Of a stretch of 64,000 nucleotides of DNA, positions 47,697 to 56,272 are shown piece by piece. A program made the translations under genes and the position numbers. The notes beneath the pieces are model-generated. The model did no database searches, had not been told where the DNA came from, and saw nothing but the letters and a program-made list of their open reading frames with translations. Source of the DNA: Chitinophaga filiformis (lineage in GTDB: Bacteria > Bacteroidota > Bacteroidia > Chitinophagales > Chitinophagaceae); contig NZ_CP095855.1 in assembly GCF_023100805.1 (NCBI RefSeq), positions 8,101,001-8,165,000 on the forward strand. The letters are read 5' to 3'. Position 1 is the first letter of the stretch, and each line of letters begins with the position of its first letter.

Positions 47697-48719
47697 CTAG
47701 CTGGCCGATTTCACCAGTTTGTACTCAATAACAGGGTATCCTCTGGTACCACCATCATTCAGGCCCATGCTGACGAATTTCAGCTTGTAATAATTGCCAT
47801 TGGCATCCTTTACGATGTAATAAAAGTTCTTGTAGATGCCGTTACCTGTCGTAGCTCTCCAGCTGCCGCCGATGGCATCGCGGGTAGACACGAAGGTTTG
47901 CGCAGCGATATGGTCTGCTTTGAAATTGTTATAGCTTACGGTATTGCTGTCCACCTTTGCCGCAGTCACACCAACATATTGGTTGATCACTACAAAGTCA
48001 GAAAAGAAATACGGGATGGTAGCTGTGTAATAGGCAGCGTAAGACCAGGCGATATCCCATTGTGTTTTCTTAGGTTCCACATTTACAGTAGCACCATTAT
48101 CCAGGGAGAAGAAGGTAAAGTTGTAGTTATTATCCTTGGCGATATTGGCCGTTTTGATAGTGGTTTCTTTCAGCTTTGCATACTGCAGGGTATAGCCATC
48201 TCCATTGCGTGTAACAAGGATCTTATACCAGGTAGCAGGATCTGCGGCGGAAGCATTTTCCGGTTTCACCAGGTAGACATGATTGGCGGAGGCAGTAGCA
48301 GATACTTCTGCGATCACAGTTTTGGTGAGGTCGCCATATACATCGTCGATCATGCTTAGTGTACCTGCACCCTGACCAATAGCCAGGCTTATACCTGCGG
48401 TATCGCTAATGTTCACAGTATTGATATCGGTCTTGCTCAATGCCACAGCGCTCATGGAAGTAAAGCTATTGAGTACGACACGGTATGAGGACCCGCTATA
48501 AAAACCGAGCGACCAGCTGGCGCGTGCTCTTGTAGCAGTAGAGTCTGAACTGAAATCTACGTAAACGGTATTAGGGGAACCAGTACCACCGCCACCGTTC
48601 AGGGTCAGCTGCGAGCCGTCTGAAGGAGGTATCACCACGGTGGTATCCTCGTCTTTACTACATGCACTGAATAATCCTGTTCCTATAGCAAGTACGAGAA
48701 AAAGTCTGCTTAATTTCAT
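47697..48719 (-). CDS. HmuY-like lipoprotein with two HmuY domains (1st copy)
   Basis: 340 residues from ATG at 48719 (two earlier ATGs at 48725 and 48740 are possible). Lipobox GLFSAC. Unlike the other copies it has two HmuY-type segments. The first (about 40-180) has TVYVDFSSDSTATRARASWSLGFYSG. The second (about 185-335) has FTFFSLDNGATVNVEPKKTQWDIAWSYAAYY, then YIVKDANGNYYKLKFVSMG at the C-terminus. Two domains could bind two hemes or form a built-in dimer. It is 41 nt after the first TonB receptor. Confidence 0.78.
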   Translation of the reverse strand: MKLSRLFLVLAIGTGLFSACSKDEDTTVVIPPSDGSQLTLNGGGGTGSPNTVYVDFSSDSTATRARASWSLGFYSGSSYRVVLNSFTSMSAVALSKTDINTVNISDTAGISLAIGQGAGTLSMIDDVYGDLTKTVIAEVSATASANHVYLVKPENASAADPATWYKILVTRNGDGYTLQYAKLKETTIKTANIAKDNNYNFTFFSLDNGATVNVEPKKTQWDIAWSYAAYYTATIPYFFSDFVVINQYVGVTAAKVDSNTVSYNNFKADHIAAQTFVSTRDAIGGSWRATTGNGIYKNFYYIVKDANGNYYKLKFVSMGLNDGGTRGYPVIEYKLVKSAS

Positions 48720-48759
48720 AGCCATCTTTTGTTTTTGCATTGTATTTATTAATCAATAA

Positions 48760-50835
48760 TTATTTTCTGCTGTTCCAGTTGAAGCTTAATCCGGCGAAGT
48801 AGGAGCGCCCATACCACATCGGCAAAACACCTCCTGCAGTATGTGCCTGCCCGCTGGTCAAAGTAGAATTGCTGATATTCGTATTGTCAAACAGGTTTCT
48901 TACACCTGCATTTATAGTCACATACTTCGTAATACCCTTGCTTACTGTAAAATCCGCCTGGTGAAAAGCCTCCGTTCTCACTTCATGTATGAAGGCAGGT
49001 GCATTGGCAGTTGTCACCTCTTCATACGCCGGGCGTTCTCCATTGAACTTATAAGAGAGATTCAATGCTGTCTCTGTCTTCCTGAAATGATATGTAATGT
49101 TCGCATTCACTTCCGGTGTCCAGGTAAACTCAGGACTCGGATAGCTCTTATTGTACGTATCATCATCGGCAAACTGGTTATACCGACCTATGTAAGCGAT
49201 GCCTGCGTTCACCTGCAGTTCTTTCCAGTTCAGCACTCCGCTCAGCGTGGCTCCGGTGGTTTTAAACCTGCTGATGTTTACATAGGTAGAGGTATCAGTA
49301 CTATTGATCGTTGCAAGATCTATCCTGTCGTGGAAGTCGTTGTAAAACCCGGTTGCCGTTGCATTCAGGCGCACTGGCCCTTTCTGAATAGCCTGCCAGC
49401 TCAGAGACCCGGTGAAACTGTTGGAATATTCCGCTTTCAGGTCCCTGTTCCCTTTTATAGAATGACTGGCATCAAAGAAATAGAAATATAGTTCCCTCAA
49501 TGCCGGCGCCCTGAAGCCACGGGCATAAGACAAACGCAGGTCCAGGTTACTGCGCAGTGCCAGCTTAGTGTTAACAGAAGGGATCAGGGGTGGCGCATCA
49601 TAAACGGAGTTCCTGCTTAACCGTACACCCGGACGTACATTCAGCCAGCGTATTGGTTTGATCTCTGCAGACAGGAAGAGGGAATAATCACTGATCTCCG
49701 GTGTGCCCGATATCCGCTCACCGGAGGAGCCGTCCCTGCGGTATTCAATGCCTGGCTGAAAAGACCATACCGGCGATAATGTATACTGTGCAGTTCCCCT
49801 GAAGAAGATCGTATTGAATTTGGAAACGTCCTGTGCTCCTGCATTGGCCGACAGCATTTCCGTGTTATTGGTAAAATCTTTGATAGTAGTACGTGTCACT
49901 CTTTTGTATTGCTGGTATGAAGCAGCACCATTCACGCTCAGGTCTTTATTCACCTGCCACATTGCCTGTGCCTGGTGCGTATAGCGGTCTGTCAGGTAAT
50001 GCTGGTCTGTAGCCTTGCCATTGTCAAAATTGATATCGCCTCTGCTGATGATATCTTCATCCAGGTAATCGAGCCTGTACCATATTTTCAGATGATCATT
50101 AGTGTAGCCAAATGAGCCATTGGCCATCAGCTGATCCTTTGGTTTCCAGGCCTTCTTCCGGCCTGTGAGCGTATCACTCCATCCGCCAAAATCATTGCGG
50201 GTGATACCTCCTCCGGCAAAGAAACCATTATGCCCCCACTGGAGGCCCAGGTTTTCATTATGCACACCTTTACCACTAAAGGCTGCATACTCTTTCCCCA
50301 CAGTCTCTTCCTGTACCCTGGCTGTTACAGACAACTGCTTACCACCACGATATTTCTTAGTGATAATATTGATAACGCCCGCCAGTGCATCAGTACCATA
50401 TGCAACAGACATGGGCCCTTCTACTATTTCAATCCTTTCTATTGTATTAATATCTATCTGTGTCAGACTTTGCCGGGTGCTGCCCCTGTCAGCCAATGGC
50501 ACACCATCCAGCAAAATCTTTACATTTGTGCCAGACATGCCCATGAGCTCCACATCAGTTTCTCCCAGTGTAGCATCGTTGGAGAAGCGCACGCCCAGTT
50601 CATTATCCAACACGCCCAGCACATTCGTGGCGCCGCGCAATTTTATATACTCACCCGAAATGGTTCTTACCTGGTAAACCGATTGTTTTAATGACTGCGG
50701 AGTATATTGCCCTGTTACCACTACGTCACGCAAACGTACTGAATCAGATATAACGGTAGCCGGTGCGGCAGACTGCGCCCATGCGCCGTTACACAATGCA
50801 ATAGAAAGTCCCAGCACAGTAAGATGTGACCTCAT
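48760..50835 (-). CDS. TonB-dependent heme receptor with FRAP/NxDL motifs
   Basis: 691 residues from ATG at 50835; the open frame goes to 50931 but MRSHLTVLGLSIALCNGAWAQ is a clean signal peptide. Plug: DVVVTGQYTPQSLKQSVYQVRTISGEYIKLRGATNVLGVL, then IEIVEGPMSVAYGTDALAGVINIITKK. The barrel holds GFRAPALRELYFYFFDASHSIKGNRDLKAEYS, which matches the YRAP...NPDL signature of heme/hemoglobin receptors. It is the first gene of the eight-gene surface block and sits behind a promoter that shares an 11-bp word with the hmuT promoter. Confidence 0.88.
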   Translation of the reverse strand: MRSHLTVLGLSIALCNGAWAQSAAPATVISDSVRLRDVVVTGQYTPQSLKQSVYQVRTISGEYIKLRGATNVLGVLDNELGVRFSNDATLGETDVELMGMSGTNVKILLDGVPLADRGSTRQSLTQIDINTIERIEIVEGPMSVAYGTDALAGVINIITKKYRGGKQLSVTARVQEETVGKEYAAFSGKGVHNENLGLQWGHNGFFAGGGITRNDFGGWSDTLTGRKKAWKPKDQLMANGSFGYTNDHLKIWYRLDYLDEDIISRGDINFDNGKATDQHYLTDRYTHQAQAMWQVNKDLSVNGAASYQQYKRVTRTTIKDFTNNTEMLSANAGAQDVSKFNTIFFRGTAQYTLSPVWSFQPGIEYRRDGSSGERISGTPEISDYSLFLSAEIKPIRWLNVRPGVRLSRNSVYDAPPLIPSVNTKLALRSNLDLRLSYARGFRAPALRELYFYFFDASHSIKGNRDLKAEYSNSFTGSLSWQAIQKGPVRLNATATGFYNDFHDRIDLATINSTDTSTYVNISRFKTTGATLSGVLNWKELQVNAGIAYIGRYNQFADDDTYNKSYPSPEFTWTPEVNANITYHFRKTETALNLSYKFNGERPAYEEVTTANAPAFIHEVRTEAFHQADFTVSKGITKYVTINAGVRNLFDNTNISNSTLTSGQAHTAGGVLPMWYGRSYFAGLSFNWNSRK

Positions 50836-51002
50836 AAAGTATAGTAGCATTAACCCCTTAGAGTTGTTAGAACAAAAGATCCCCTGTCGCGATATTGGTA
50901 TAAGACAATACGGCGACCCATGCGGATGCATTAACAGTTTTAAATAAATATGTTATTGTATTACACGAACTACAGCGGAGTTTGTAGCTATTGTATAATA
51001 TT

Positions 51003-51045
51003 GGCGGAGTAATAATACATGCAAAGAAAGCATGTAACGGGTAAA
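51003..51045 (-). promoter_or_regulatory. Promoter and operator-like palindrome of the heme receptor operon
   Basis: On the minus strand: TTCTTTGC (51028-51021) as the -7 box, inside a perfect palindrome TACATGC-N7-GCATGTA (51016-51036). It is followed 7 nt later by ATTACTCCGCC (51013-51003), which also occurs at the hmuT promoter. A TTTAC at 51045-51041 could be part of the -33 region. The leader to ATG 50835 is about 170-180 nt. The palindrome covers the -7 box, as expected for a repressor site. Confidence 0.5.
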
Positions 51046-51089
51046 TAAGTTTATCTATTCAGGAAAATGATTTACGCGAAAAGGAAAAT

Positions 51090-51407
51090 CTACCTGATCA
51101 GTTCATATACCTGTTGGAGTAATATGGCTTCACTCATGGCTTCTTTCATATCCCGCCATTCCTGTTTGGTAAAAGTAAAACTGATGTCCCGGTATGGAGA
51201 GTGCACTACTACACGCTCTTCTCCGTCGGGAAACGTCATTGAGCAATCGTGAAACTGCTGGTGCTCCAATGATTCATAGAATAGCTGAAATTCCTGTGGT
51301 GTGAAGTTCAGGACCAGGTTATTGTGCCAGATATAGACTGTCTGACAATTTGCACAATGGCTGATGTGGGCCTGGTTTTTCCTGCACAATGTTCTGATAT
51401 CGCACAT
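51090..51407 (-). CDS. Small CxxC protein (DUF6686-like)
   Basis: 105 residues. A cysteine-rich N-terminus (MCDIRTLCRKNQAHISHCANCQTVYIWHNNLVLNFTPQEF) is followed by a helical and beta part (FTKQEWRDMKEAMSEAI). The H-C-x-x-C pair could bind metal or heme, but I see no proof. The pattern resembles the Bacteroidetes DUF6686 group, found by memory of its layout only. It lies between the hmuTUVS operon and the receptor operon, on the same strand as both, so a role in heme or iron handling is possible. Confidence 0.65.
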   Translation of the reverse strand: MCDIRTLCRKNQAHISHCANCQTVYIWHNNLVLNFTPQEFQLFYESLEHQQFHDCSMTFPDGEERVVVHSPYRDISFTFTKQEWRDMKEAMSEAILLQQVYELIR

Positions 51408-51435
51408 ATTTTTTTGTTTAAGGGTTCTTTAGAAT

Positions 51436-51461
51436 CACAGCACTCCTTCCGGAGTGCTGTG
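51436..51461. other. Perfect 11-bp hairpin upstream of the CxxC gene
   Basis: Arms CACAGCACTCC (51436-51446) and GGAGTGCTGTG (51451-51461) with a 4-nt loop. It lies 29 nt before the start of the CxxC gene on the minus strand. The loop side reads GGAAGGAG on that strand. It may be a leader structure or the 3' end of an upstream transcript. Confidence 0.5.
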
Positions 51462-51721
51462 CCGGAAATACCTGTTCTGCCTGGGTCTGCAGTCCGTAGT
51501 GCTGACGGGCATTGAGCATTACTTCACAGAAGGTTTTGTAGGATAGCAAATATTTTTTGGGTGCTGACAAACAATGGATGTTCGCAGCATGATATTTCAA
51601 TCACTCTTTACGCAATTCAAAAATAGCGAGTAGTATTAAGGAAGGATGCTCAAATGAGGAAAACGATTTGTCTATTAGGGAAAATATCGGAATGAAATCA
51701 GGGATTAATATGCAAAATCCG

Positions 51722-52145
51722 CGTATCATGTACCCCGGGCATTGCCCAGGGGCTACAAACACGGCGCTCCTAACGGAGCGTTGTGCGAAATTGATGGAGG
51801 TTTGTCTTGATATATATTATGTTCCCGCGCTACGCCCGGGGCTATAAACATGGCGCTCCTAACGGAGCGTTGCGTGAAATTGACGGAGGTTTGTCTTGAT
51901 ATATATTATGTTCCCGCGCTATGCCCGGGGCTATAAACACAACCCTCCTAACGGAGCGTTGTGCGAAATTGATGGAGGTTTGTCTTGATATATATTATGT
52001 TCCTGTGCTATGCCCGGAGATATAAACACGGCGCTCCTAACAGAGCGTTGCGTGACGTGATGAATGTTTGTCCGGGTATACACATTATGTCCCCGGGCCA
52101 CAGCCCCGGGGACATAAAGACGGTGCTCCTGCAGGAGCGTTATGC
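51722..52145 (-). repeat. Tandem array B, five copies, 89-bp period
   Basis: The hairpin word CTCCTAACGGAG (or a variant) recurs at 51767, 51856, 51945, 52034 and 52126, i.e. steps of 89, 89, 89 and 92 nt. On the minus strand each unit reads stem-loop (GCTCC-GTTA-GGAGC in the best copy), then CGTGTTTGTAGCCCC and a second CCCGGG-type hairpin, the same order as arrays A and C on the plus strand. It lies between hmuS (stop at 52171) and the CxxC gene. The region 51601-51721 shows nothing else. Confidence 0.9.
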
Positions 52146-52170
52146 GACATTATTATTTGTTCAACACCTG

Positions 52171-53202
52171 TTACAACGCAGCAGCCAGCGCACGCCATTC
52201 CTGTAGTTCGGGATTACCTGGTTTACGCTTGCCAAAGAACTGTGCGATCATTTCTCCTGCTGCATCAAACACTTCTACTGAGGTAACAATCCCATCAACA
52301 GAAGGTTTTTCTACCACCCAGCTTTGTGCGATCGCATCTGTTCTGAGGTGAAGGTTGAAATCTTCATCCATTACATTGATCCAGCTGGGAATAGCCACGA
52401 TCTTCTGTACAGGGCCTGTATGTATTTCAATGTTACCCGGATTACCTACAAATACCATGATCTCCAGTCCGCTGGCAGCGGCTTTCTCCAACAACGTCTT
52501 TACACAATCATTATCAGTACGGCGCGCGAATTTGCCCGCTGCGAGTTCAAGCGCACGAACCCGGGAGAGTTTATGTTTCATCAACAGCGGGAAGAAATCA
52601 TGCGTATCCTGTAACGCAGCCCATCCCTGAAGGAATGCTTCCGCATCAGCATCTTTATCATTATATACAGGAGCAGGAGGCGGAGCCGCAACGGTAATAG
52701 CAAGGGGTTGTTCTTCGGCAGTGAAATCTGCTACCAGCGCATCCCAGGCAGTCAGATTGGTTTGTTCTACAGCATAGATCTTCATGATGGCGGTGCCTTG
52801 TGCGTCAAATATCTGGATAGATCTTTTGAAGCCTGTGCTATCGTCTGTTTCTACAGCAAATCCGTATTTCCAGCGCGAGAAGAACATACGCAGGTCTATA
52901 TCTTTTCCCAGCACGGTACCCACATGTTTATTCTCAGTGTTCACTATTTCAAAAACACCTTTGCGTTCTATCACACAGTGTTCGTTGCGTGTCAGCACCA
53001 TTACCTTCCCCAGTGCAGGCATGGCCTGTATGAGTGCAGGAAAATCATTCTTCAGATGTTTTACGGTACCACCGGTGCAGGCAGCTACCAGCTCGCCTTC
53101 ACTTACCTGTAACTGGCTGGCAGCGTCACGGATCCTTGTTTTAGGATGTTGTTCACGAAAAGCCAGCCATTGTTCTTTTAACGTTGTCAAAGTTGCGTTC
53201 AT
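52171..53202 (-). CDS. hmuS: Heme-handling factor HemS/HmuS (ChuS family)
   Basis: 343 residues made of two related halves, as in HemS/ShuS/ChuS. N-terminal half: LKEQWLAFREQHPKTRIRDAASQLQVSEGELVAA, then VMVLTRNEHCVIERKGVFE. C-terminal half: FLQGWAALQDTHDFFPLLMKHKLSRVRALELA and FVGNPGNIEIHTGPVQKI. The His in DTHDFF aligns with the heme-ligand histidine of the family. It takes heme from the ABC importer in the cytoplasm and stores or breaks it. It begins 3 nt after the hmuV stop, last in the tight hmuTUVS operon. Confidence 0.92.
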   Translation of the reverse strand: MNATLTTLKEQWLAFREQHPKTRIRDAASQLQVSEGELVAACTGGTVKHLKNDFPALIQAMPALGKVMVLTRNEHCVIERKGVFEIVNTENKHVGTVLGKDIDLRMFFSRWKYGFAVETDDSTGFKRSIQIFDAQGTAIMKIYAVEQTNLTAWDALVADFTAEEQPLAITVAAPPPAPVYNDKDADAEAFLQGWAALQDTHDFFPLLMKHKLSRVRALELAAGKFARRTDNDCVKTLLEKAAASGLEIMVFVGNPGNIEIHTGPVQKIVAIPSWINVMDEDFNLHLRTDAIAQSWVVEKPSVDGIVTSVEVFDAAGEMIAQFFGKRKPGNPELQEWRALAAAL

Positions 53203-53205
53203 GTT

Positions 53206-54054
53206 TTATAATACATTTAATGCCTTTGCGGCAGGTAATTGAAATAAACCACTGGCAGCGGCGGTAACCACCAGCGGATAAAGACAGTGAGGATGTTCCA
53301 GTACGGCGACATCCACACCGAAACAGTTTTTGATATGCGCCGGTGTAAAGATCTCTTCCACAGTTCCCTGTGCATATACACGGCCATCTTTCAGCATCAG
53401 CAGTGTACGGGCATAAGCGGCGGCCAGCTGAAAATCGTGCAGTACAGCTACTACCAGTACACCACTGGCAGCCAGCGTGGAGGCCAGTTGCAATGACAAT
53501 TGCTGGTGTTGTATGTCCATGCCCGTTACCGGTTCATCAAGCAGCAGCATTTTTCTGCCCCTGTAATCTGTAGCCTGCAGATCGGGCGCTTCCAGCAACT
53601 GGGCCAGTACACGCGCCATCTGTACACGTTGCTGCTGCCCTCCCGATAATGTCGGATATGTTCTGTCACGCAGGTGCTGTACCTGCATTACTTTTAAGGC
53701 ATAGTTAATGATCTCTTTGTCTGCAGCAGAAAGATGGGTATTATAGATATAACGGCCCATACTTACAACTTCTGCCACAGTGAATGGCTGATTTAACGTC
53801 AGTTGCTGTGACAACACCGCCCTTGTGCGGGCCTGCATTGCCACCGGCAATGTCTTTAGTTCCTGCCCTCCTATCAGTACACTTCCCTGGTACTGTATGT
53901 ATTCACCAGCTATGACTTTCAGCAAGGTGGATTTTCCGGCGCCATTGGCGCCCATGATCACACACAGCTCACCGGCAGCGGCCTGCAGGTGAATGCCTTC
54001 CAGGATCTTCATTTTACCGAGTGAAAGCGAAACATCTTTTACACACAACATCAT
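53206..54054 (-). CDS. hmuV: Heme ABC transporter ATP-binding protein
   Basis: 282 residues from ATG at 54054, whose codon overlaps the hmuU stop (ATGA), showing translational coupling. The open frame extends to 54165 but lies inside hmuU. Walker A GANGAGKST, signature LSGGQQQR, Walker B MLLLDEPVTGMD and the switch His in AVLHDFQLA are present. A 12-residue insert (LEAPDLQATDYR) before Walker B is a feature of HmuV-type ATPases. It powers import of heme with HmuU and HmuT. Confidence 0.93.
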   Translation of the reverse strand: MMLCVKDVSLSLGKMKILEGIHLQAAAGELCVIMGANGAGKSTLLKVIAGEYIQYQGSVLIGGQELKTLPVAMQARTRAVLSQQLTLNQPFTVAEVVSMGRYIYNTHLSAADKEIINYALKVMQVQHLRDRTYPTLSGGQQQRVQMARVLAQLLEAPDLQATDYRGRKMLLLDEPVTGMDIQHQQLSLQLASTLAASGVLVVAVLHDFQLAAAYARTLLMLKDGRVYAQGTVEEIFTPAHIKNCFGVDVAVLEHPHCLYPLVVTAAASGLFQLPAAKALNVL

Positions 54055-55109
54055 GCCGGTATGGTGCTTTTTTCTTTGATAATAAGCCAGAGGAAAAATG
54101 GTGCGCCTATTACAGCGGTAATAATTCCCACGGGCAATTCCGCAGGCGCTACGATGGTCCTGCATAAGAGGTCTGCCACCGTCAGTAATACTGCGCCGGA
54201 GAGTGCAGCGCCCGGTATGAGTATCCTGTAGTCAGGGCCGGTGAACTGACGTACGATATGTGGCACGATCAGGCCTATAAACCCGATAATGCCTGCTACT
54301 GCTACGCCTGCCGCTACGGCCATCGTTGCAAAGATGACCAGCATCGACTTCAGCCTGGGTACTCTCACGCCGCTATGCATAGCCTCCCTTTCTCCTAATG
54401 CCAGCAGGTTCAATGCAGGCGCCAGGCGGGGCAGCATGATCAGTGGAATGATAATAAAGGGTGCTACGCCTGCTACAGTTTGCCAGCTGGCGCCTCCCAG
54501 GCTACCGAGCGACCAGAATGTAATACTGCGTAGTTGCTCGTTGTTGGCCAGGTAGGTCATCAGCCCGGTAACAGATTCGCATAAGGCCCTTACCGCAATA
54601 CCGGCCAGCAGCATGGTAGAAATAGCTGCTTGCCCGCCGCTGCGGGCAATACGGAAAATAAACAGGGTCGTAATAACTGCTCCTGCAAATGCTGCCAGGT
54701 TCAACGCGTAAAAATTCAATACAGGCGCCTGCTCAAATACAGGTAATGCACTTTGCACAATGATCATTATCACCGCCGCCATAGAAGCGCCGGAACTGAT
54801 ACCTATCAGCCCGGGATCTGCCAGCGGATTGCGGAACAATCCCTGCAGTGAGGCGCCAGCTACGCCAAGTCCTGCACCTATCAGTACGCCCAGCATGACC
54901 CTCGGCAGGCGTATCATCCACAATACGCCGGGCATATTCTCTTCATAGGTAACAGGCAGGTGAAAGCCTGCCTTATCCAGCAGGATGGCAAGTACCTGCA
55001 CCGGAGAGATATGCATCGCGCCTGTACCGGTTGCCAGCAATATCACAATGATGAGCAACACACCCAGGACGCTGATACTGCTGACACGTTTTATATTTGC
55101 TATATTCAT
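54051..55109 (-). CDS. hmuU: Heme ABC transporter permease (FecCD family)
   Basis: 352 residues with about ten membrane helices. Family marks: IRLPRVMLGVLIGAGLGVAGASLQGLFRNPLADPGLIGISSGA, LGSLGGASW and GFIGLIVPHIVRQFTGPDYR. It is the inner-membrane channel for heme. Its ATG overlaps the hmuT stop by 1 nt and its stop overlaps the hmuV start by 4 nt. FecCD proteins also carry siderophores or B12; the hmuS neighbour points to heme. Confidence 0.93.
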   Translation of the reverse strand: MNIANIKRVSSISVLGVLLIIVILLATGTGAMHISPVQVLAILLDKAGFHLPVTYEENMPGVLWMIRLPRVMLGVLIGAGLGVAGASLQGLFRNPLADPGLIGISSGASMAAVIMIIVQSALPVFEQAPVLNFYALNLAAFAGAVITTLFIFRIARSGGQAAISTMLLAGIAVRALCESVTGLMTYLANNEQLRSITFWSLGSLGGASWQTVAGVAPFIIIPLIMLPRLAPALNLLALGEREAMHSGVRVPRLKSMLVIFATMAVAAGVAVAGIIGFIGLIVPHIVRQFTGPDYRILIPGAALSGAVLLTVADLLCRTIVAPAELPVGIITAVIGAPFFLWLIIKEKSTIPA

Positions 55110-55954
55110 TACGAATTCAATTTCCCCGCCAGCTCCTGCACAGCCTGTATCACACGCGGTCCGAAGCCTGTCAGCAGCTGGCCATCCATGACAATTACCT
55201 TTTTTTGTTTGCCTGCTGTTGTCTGTGCAATGCCCTGTACTTTCAGCAGGCCATCCACACCGCCCATGCTTTTTAGTCCGTCATCAAACATCAGGATCAC
55301 ATCAGGATTGGCAGTCACCAATGCTTCAGGCGTCAATGGCTTGAAATCATTGAACCCGGTAGCCGCGTTCTGTGCACCGGCAAGCGCAATGATCTTGTCG
55401 AGGGGAGTTTCTTTGCCTGCCACCATCATAGTGCCGGCGCCGCGGGCATAAATGAATAATACTTTTTTCGGCTGTGGTTTTATCTGTAACGCCTGCTGCT
55501 CCCTATCCAGCTGTTTTACCAATGCAGCGCCTTTCTCCGGCACTTTCAGGGCAGCGGCTACTTCTGTGATCAGTTTTTTTGTTCCTGCTACGGAGAATTC
55601 CTGTTTCATCAATACCGTTCTTACACCCACATTTTTAAACTGTTCGATCACAGCCGGCTGAATAAAATTGTCAGTGGCCAGGATCAGGTCAGGCTGCAAC
55701 GCCAGTACCGGCTCCGCAGAAATGTTCCTGTTATGTCCCACTTTCGCTACCTGCTTCATACTGGCAGGATACGTGCTGGTTACATCCACACCTACCAGGG
55801 CGTTCTCAAATCCAAGTGCACATACAATCTCAGTAACAGCACCGTTCAGGGACACTATACGCTTAATACCCTGTTGCGCGCTAACATTCATCGCTGCCAG
55901 CAAGCAGACAGCCAATGACACGATCAATGATCGTATCCTTATATGATTCATCAT
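55109..55954 (-). CDS. hmuT: Heme ABC transporter periplasmic binding protein
   Basis: 281 residues from ATG at 55954 (MMNHIRIRSLIVSLAVCLLAAMNVSAQQ, a cleavable signal peptide). A class III binding protein: RIVSLNGAVTEIVCALGFENALVGVDVTSTYPASMKQVAKVG, a rigid linker helix and LTPEALVTANPDVILMFDDGL. The tyrosine of TSTYP matches the heme-ligand Tyr of ShuT/PhuT. It should carry heme from the outer-membrane receptors to HmuUV. First gene of the operon, with a long structured leader (55955-56272). Confidence 0.92.
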   Translation of the reverse strand: MMNHIRIRSLIVSLAVCLLAAMNVSAQQGIKRIVSLNGAVTEIVCALGFENALVGVDVTSTYPASMKQVAKVGHNRNISAEPVLALQPDLILATDNFIQPAVIEQFKNVGVRTVLMKQEFSVAGTKKLITEVAAALKVPEKGAALVKQLDREQQALQIKPQPKKVLFIYARGAGTMMVAGKETPLDKIIALAGAQNAATGFNDFKPLTPEALVTANPDVILMFDDGLKSMGGVDGLLKVQGIAQTTAGKQKKVIVMDGQLLTGFGPRVIQAVQELAGKLNS

Positions 55955-56272
55955 AATCTGATTAAAGTAAGAATGACAATAAATAATGTTGAAAAGAAGA
56001 AATGAATGGTTGACCCTACCCGGGGTTTGGGCCAACCATCGCTTACCGTAAGCATTTTACTCCGCCATGCTCAGGCAAGAACTTTAAAATAAGTTATCGC
56101 ATACAGGATACCGGGAAGTCAGGTATTGGCACGAAAGGCCACTACGGAACTTCACAGTTGTCCGGTACAGTTTTACCAGTAATTAAAATTTAAAGTGTAG
56201 CTATCAGCCGAGAATGATATATAGGGATATATCAGAAATGGACTGACAGGTGCGGCGGAGTAATTGAGTGAT
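55955..56272 (-). ncRNA. Long structured leader of the hmuTUVS operon, candidate regulatory RNA
   Basis: About 310 nt from the promoter to the hmuT ATG with no ORF. TTACTCCGCC (56263-56254) and GGCGGAGTAA (56066-56057) on the minus strand are exact complements over 10 bp and would close a domain of 187 nt. Inside are hairpins CTGGTA/TACCGG, CGGAcaACT/AGTTCCG, TGGC/GCCA and ATACC/GGTAT. Downstream lie GCTTAC/GTAAGC (56041-56053) and a strong hairpin with ATGGTTG/CAACCAT arms plus paired C- and G-triplets (56006-56039), 52 nt before the start codon. It does not match a riboswitch class that I can name. Confidence 0.5.

Noticed and set aside
51418-51600. 60-codon open frame upstream of the CxxC gene
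   Set aside because: It contains the perfect 11-bp hairpin in its second half and shows no protein-family pattern. More likely leader or intergenic DNA.
51722-52145. CRISPR-like array
   Set aside because: The 89-bp units follow each other without unique spacers, and no cas gene is present. The same holds for arrays A and C.
55955-56272. Cobalamin riboswitch in the hmuT leader
   Set aside because: A stretch resembling CTGT...CAACTGTGA is present, but the GGGAA, GCCACTG and B12-box elements do not appear in the right order on either strand.
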